From Anaerolineae bacterium (GTDB lineage Bacteria > Chloroflexota > Anaerolineae > JAFGEY01), in the NCBI GenBank assembly GCA_016929205.1, contig JAFGJF010000405.1:1-5648 (forward strand): a stretch of DNA of 5,648 bases, read 5' to 3'. The notes below the pieces were generated by a model. It had not been told where the DNA came from, did no database searches, and worked only from the letters and a program-made list of their open reading frames with translations. Both the position numbers and the translations under genes were made by a program. This document shows positions 4,626 to 5,648 of the stretch, piece after piece. Numbering within the stretch: the stretch's first letter is position 1; each line of letters starts with the position of its first letter.

Positions 4626-5333
4626 ATGTCGCACAAAGTGCTTGTCGTCGAGGATAATCCTACCCTGCTCGACACTCTGGATTACAATCTCTCACGCCAG
4701 GATTATCAGGTCGTCACCGCATCCGACGGCCTGGCAGCGCTCGAGACGGCACGTAAGGAGCGGCCCGATCTGATCGTGCTCGATTTGATGCTGCCCGGGC
4801 TCGATGGGATCGAAGTGTGCCGCATCCTGCGCCAGGAGACGATCGCGCCGGTGTTGATGCTCACCGCGCGTACGTCCGAAGTGGACAAGGTGGTCGGGCT
4901 GGAAGTCGGGGCCGACGATTACGTGACCAAGCCGTTCAGCATGCGTGAGTTCCTGGCCCGGGTCAAGGCGCTTCTGCGCCGGGCCAGCTTTGTTCACGAA
5001 GAATTGGCCTCGAACAGCAACAGGCAGGATCTGGTCAAACTAGAGTCGGATGACCTGATCATCGATCAGGTACGCTGTGAAGCGATCCTCCATGGCGAAC
5101 CGCTGCGGTTGAAACCCAAAGAATATGAACTGCTCGTTTTCCTGGCCCTTAACCGGGGCATGGCCCTTTCGCGCGACCTGATCCTGGAACGCGTGTGGGG
5201 CTGGGATTATGATGGGGGCAGCCGCACCGTCGACGTGCACGTGCGCTGGCTGCGTGAAAAAATCGAGAGCGATCCGGCAGATCCGGCGCGCATCGTCACC
5301 GTTCGCGGCGTGGGGTACCGGTTTGAGGGATAA
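4626..5333 (+). CDS. phoB: PhoB/PhoP-type OmpR-family response regulator
   Basis: This 235-residue protein has an N-terminal receiver domain (about 3-118) and a C-terminal winged-helix DNA-binding domain (about 140-235). The receiver has the acidic pocket Glu9-Asp10, phospho-acceptor Asp53 in [11 protein letters not shown], Thr80 in LMLTART, and Lys102 in YVTKPF. The DNA-binding domain shows [17 protein letters not shown], the recognition-helix segment [16 protein letters not shown], and the wing [12 protein letters not shown]. The ATG at 4626 begins the family-like [12 protein letters not shown] and has AAGGGG six bases upstream (4614-4619). Upstream in-frame ATGs (4611, and 4560 inside array E) lack family support. 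A PhoR-like kinase starts 3 bases after its stop. The OmpR family is certain. The PhoB identity rests on the partner's type and on the 11-bp arrays around it; a WalR/PhoP-like role is the alternative. Confidence 0.85.
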   Translation: MSHKVLVVEDNPTLLDTLDYNLSRQDYQVVTASDGLAALETARKERPDLIVLDLMLPGLDGIEVCRILRQETIAPVLMLTARTSEVDKVVGLEVGADDYVTKPFSMREFLARVKALLRRASFVHEELASNSNRQDLVKLESDDLIIDQVRCEAILHGEPLRLKPKEYELLVFLALNRGMALSRDLILERVWGWDYDGGSRTVDVHVRWLREKIESDPADPARIVTVRGVGYRFEG

Positions 5334-5336
5334 GCA

Positions 5337-5648
5337 ATGTTTGGTCAGATTCGCTGGCAGATTGCCGTCCCCTATGTGCTGCTCATCCTGGCAGTGATGA
5401 TCGTGTTGATGATCTACTTGACGGGGCTTGTGCGCCAGGTTTACCAGGATCGTCTCATCGACCAGTTGGCATCCAATGCCAGGCTGCTGGCCGATCTCCT
5501 GTCGCTGGGCGATCCGGCATCGGGGCTGAATGCCCAGGCCGATCGGTACGCGCGGCAACTGGGGACGCGGGTGACGCTCATCGCGCCCGACGGGGTGGTC
5601 ATCGGCGAGTCGCACAAGGCCTGGCAAGAGATGGACAATCATCTCAGC
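5337..5648 (+). CDS. phoR: PhoR-type sensor histidine kinase, N-terminal part (cut by window edge)
   Basis: 104 residues are visible. A short basic N-terminus (MFGQIRWQIAVPY) is followed by one transmembrane helix (about residues 10-32, VLLILAVMIVLMIYLTGLV). An extracytoplasmic sensor segment then contains GTRVTLIAPDGVVIGESHKA and WQEMDNHLS, the pattern (RVTxIxxDGxVxxxS ... MxNH) seen in PhoR/WalK kinases. The HAMP, PAS, His-box and ATPase domains would lie beyond the edge. The ATG at 5337 has GAGGGA (5325-5330) six bases upstream, overlapping the end of phoB, so the two are co-transcribed and probably co-translated. It would phosphorylate the neighbouring regulator. Phosphate as the signal is inferred. 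Confidence 0.82.
   Translation, partial: MFGQIRWQIAVPYVLLILAVMIVLMIYLTGLVRQVYQDRLIDQLASNARLLADLLSLGDPASGLNAQADRYARQLGTRVTLIAPDGVVIGESHKAWQEMDNHLS

Overview
The window is a moderately GC-rich bacterial chromosomal segment with seven genes, two of them cut by the window edges. It has no mobile element, rRNA, tRNA or CRISPR. The host is most likely a Chloroflexota-type bacterium. This is a low-to-moderate inference from the style of the proteins (SQD2/SqdX-like glycosyltransferase, SurE, PhoB/PhoR, small HNH protein) and cannot be proved without a database search.

Layout: (1) 1-788, minus: SQD2/SqdX-like GT4 glycosyltransferase with a TTG start, C-terminus outside the window. (2) 789-1030: divergent control region. 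(3) 1031-1561 and 1561-2277, plus: HNH endonuclease overlapping a family 2 glycosyltransferase by one base. (4) 2257-3207, minus: calcineurin-like metallophosphoesterase whose 3' end overlaps the glycosyltransferase gene. (5) 3208-3499: second divergent control region. (6) 3500-4378, plus: SurE-type 5'-nucleotidase. (7) 4379-4625: intergenic region with RNA-structure potential, an orphan strong ribosome-binding site with a 19-codon ORF, and a fifth repeat array. (8) 4626-5333 and 5337 to the end, plus: PhoB-type response regulator and the N-terminus of its PhoR-type sensor kinase.

The main discovery is a regulatory code that ties these genes together. Every non-coding control region carries arrays of the hexamer (G/C)TTAA(C/T), repeated head-to-tail at exactly 11-bp period. 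There are five arrays of 5, 4, 4, 4 and 4 copies (21 in all); by eye I found only three isolated TTAA sites elsewhere in the window. Read toward its promoter, each array ends exactly 10 bp before a -10-like hexamer (TATGCT, TATGCT, TATAGT, GATAAT, TATATT). This is the architecture of PhoB-family Pho boxes: direct repeats at 11-bp period with the box 10 bp upstream of the -10. The core resembles the cyanobacterial SphR box and the Bacillus PhoP TTAACA box. With phoB/phoR in the same segment, the window reads as a compact phosphate-starvation regulon: lipid-replacing glycosylation (GT4), phosphate release (metallophosphoesterase, SurE), an unexpected HNH/GT2 operon, and the controlling two-component system.

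The fifth array, just upstream of phoB, obeys the same grammar only on the minus strand. It therefore predicts a transcript running away from phoB, antisense to the surE-phoB intergenic RNA: a candidate Pho-controlled small or antisense RNA.
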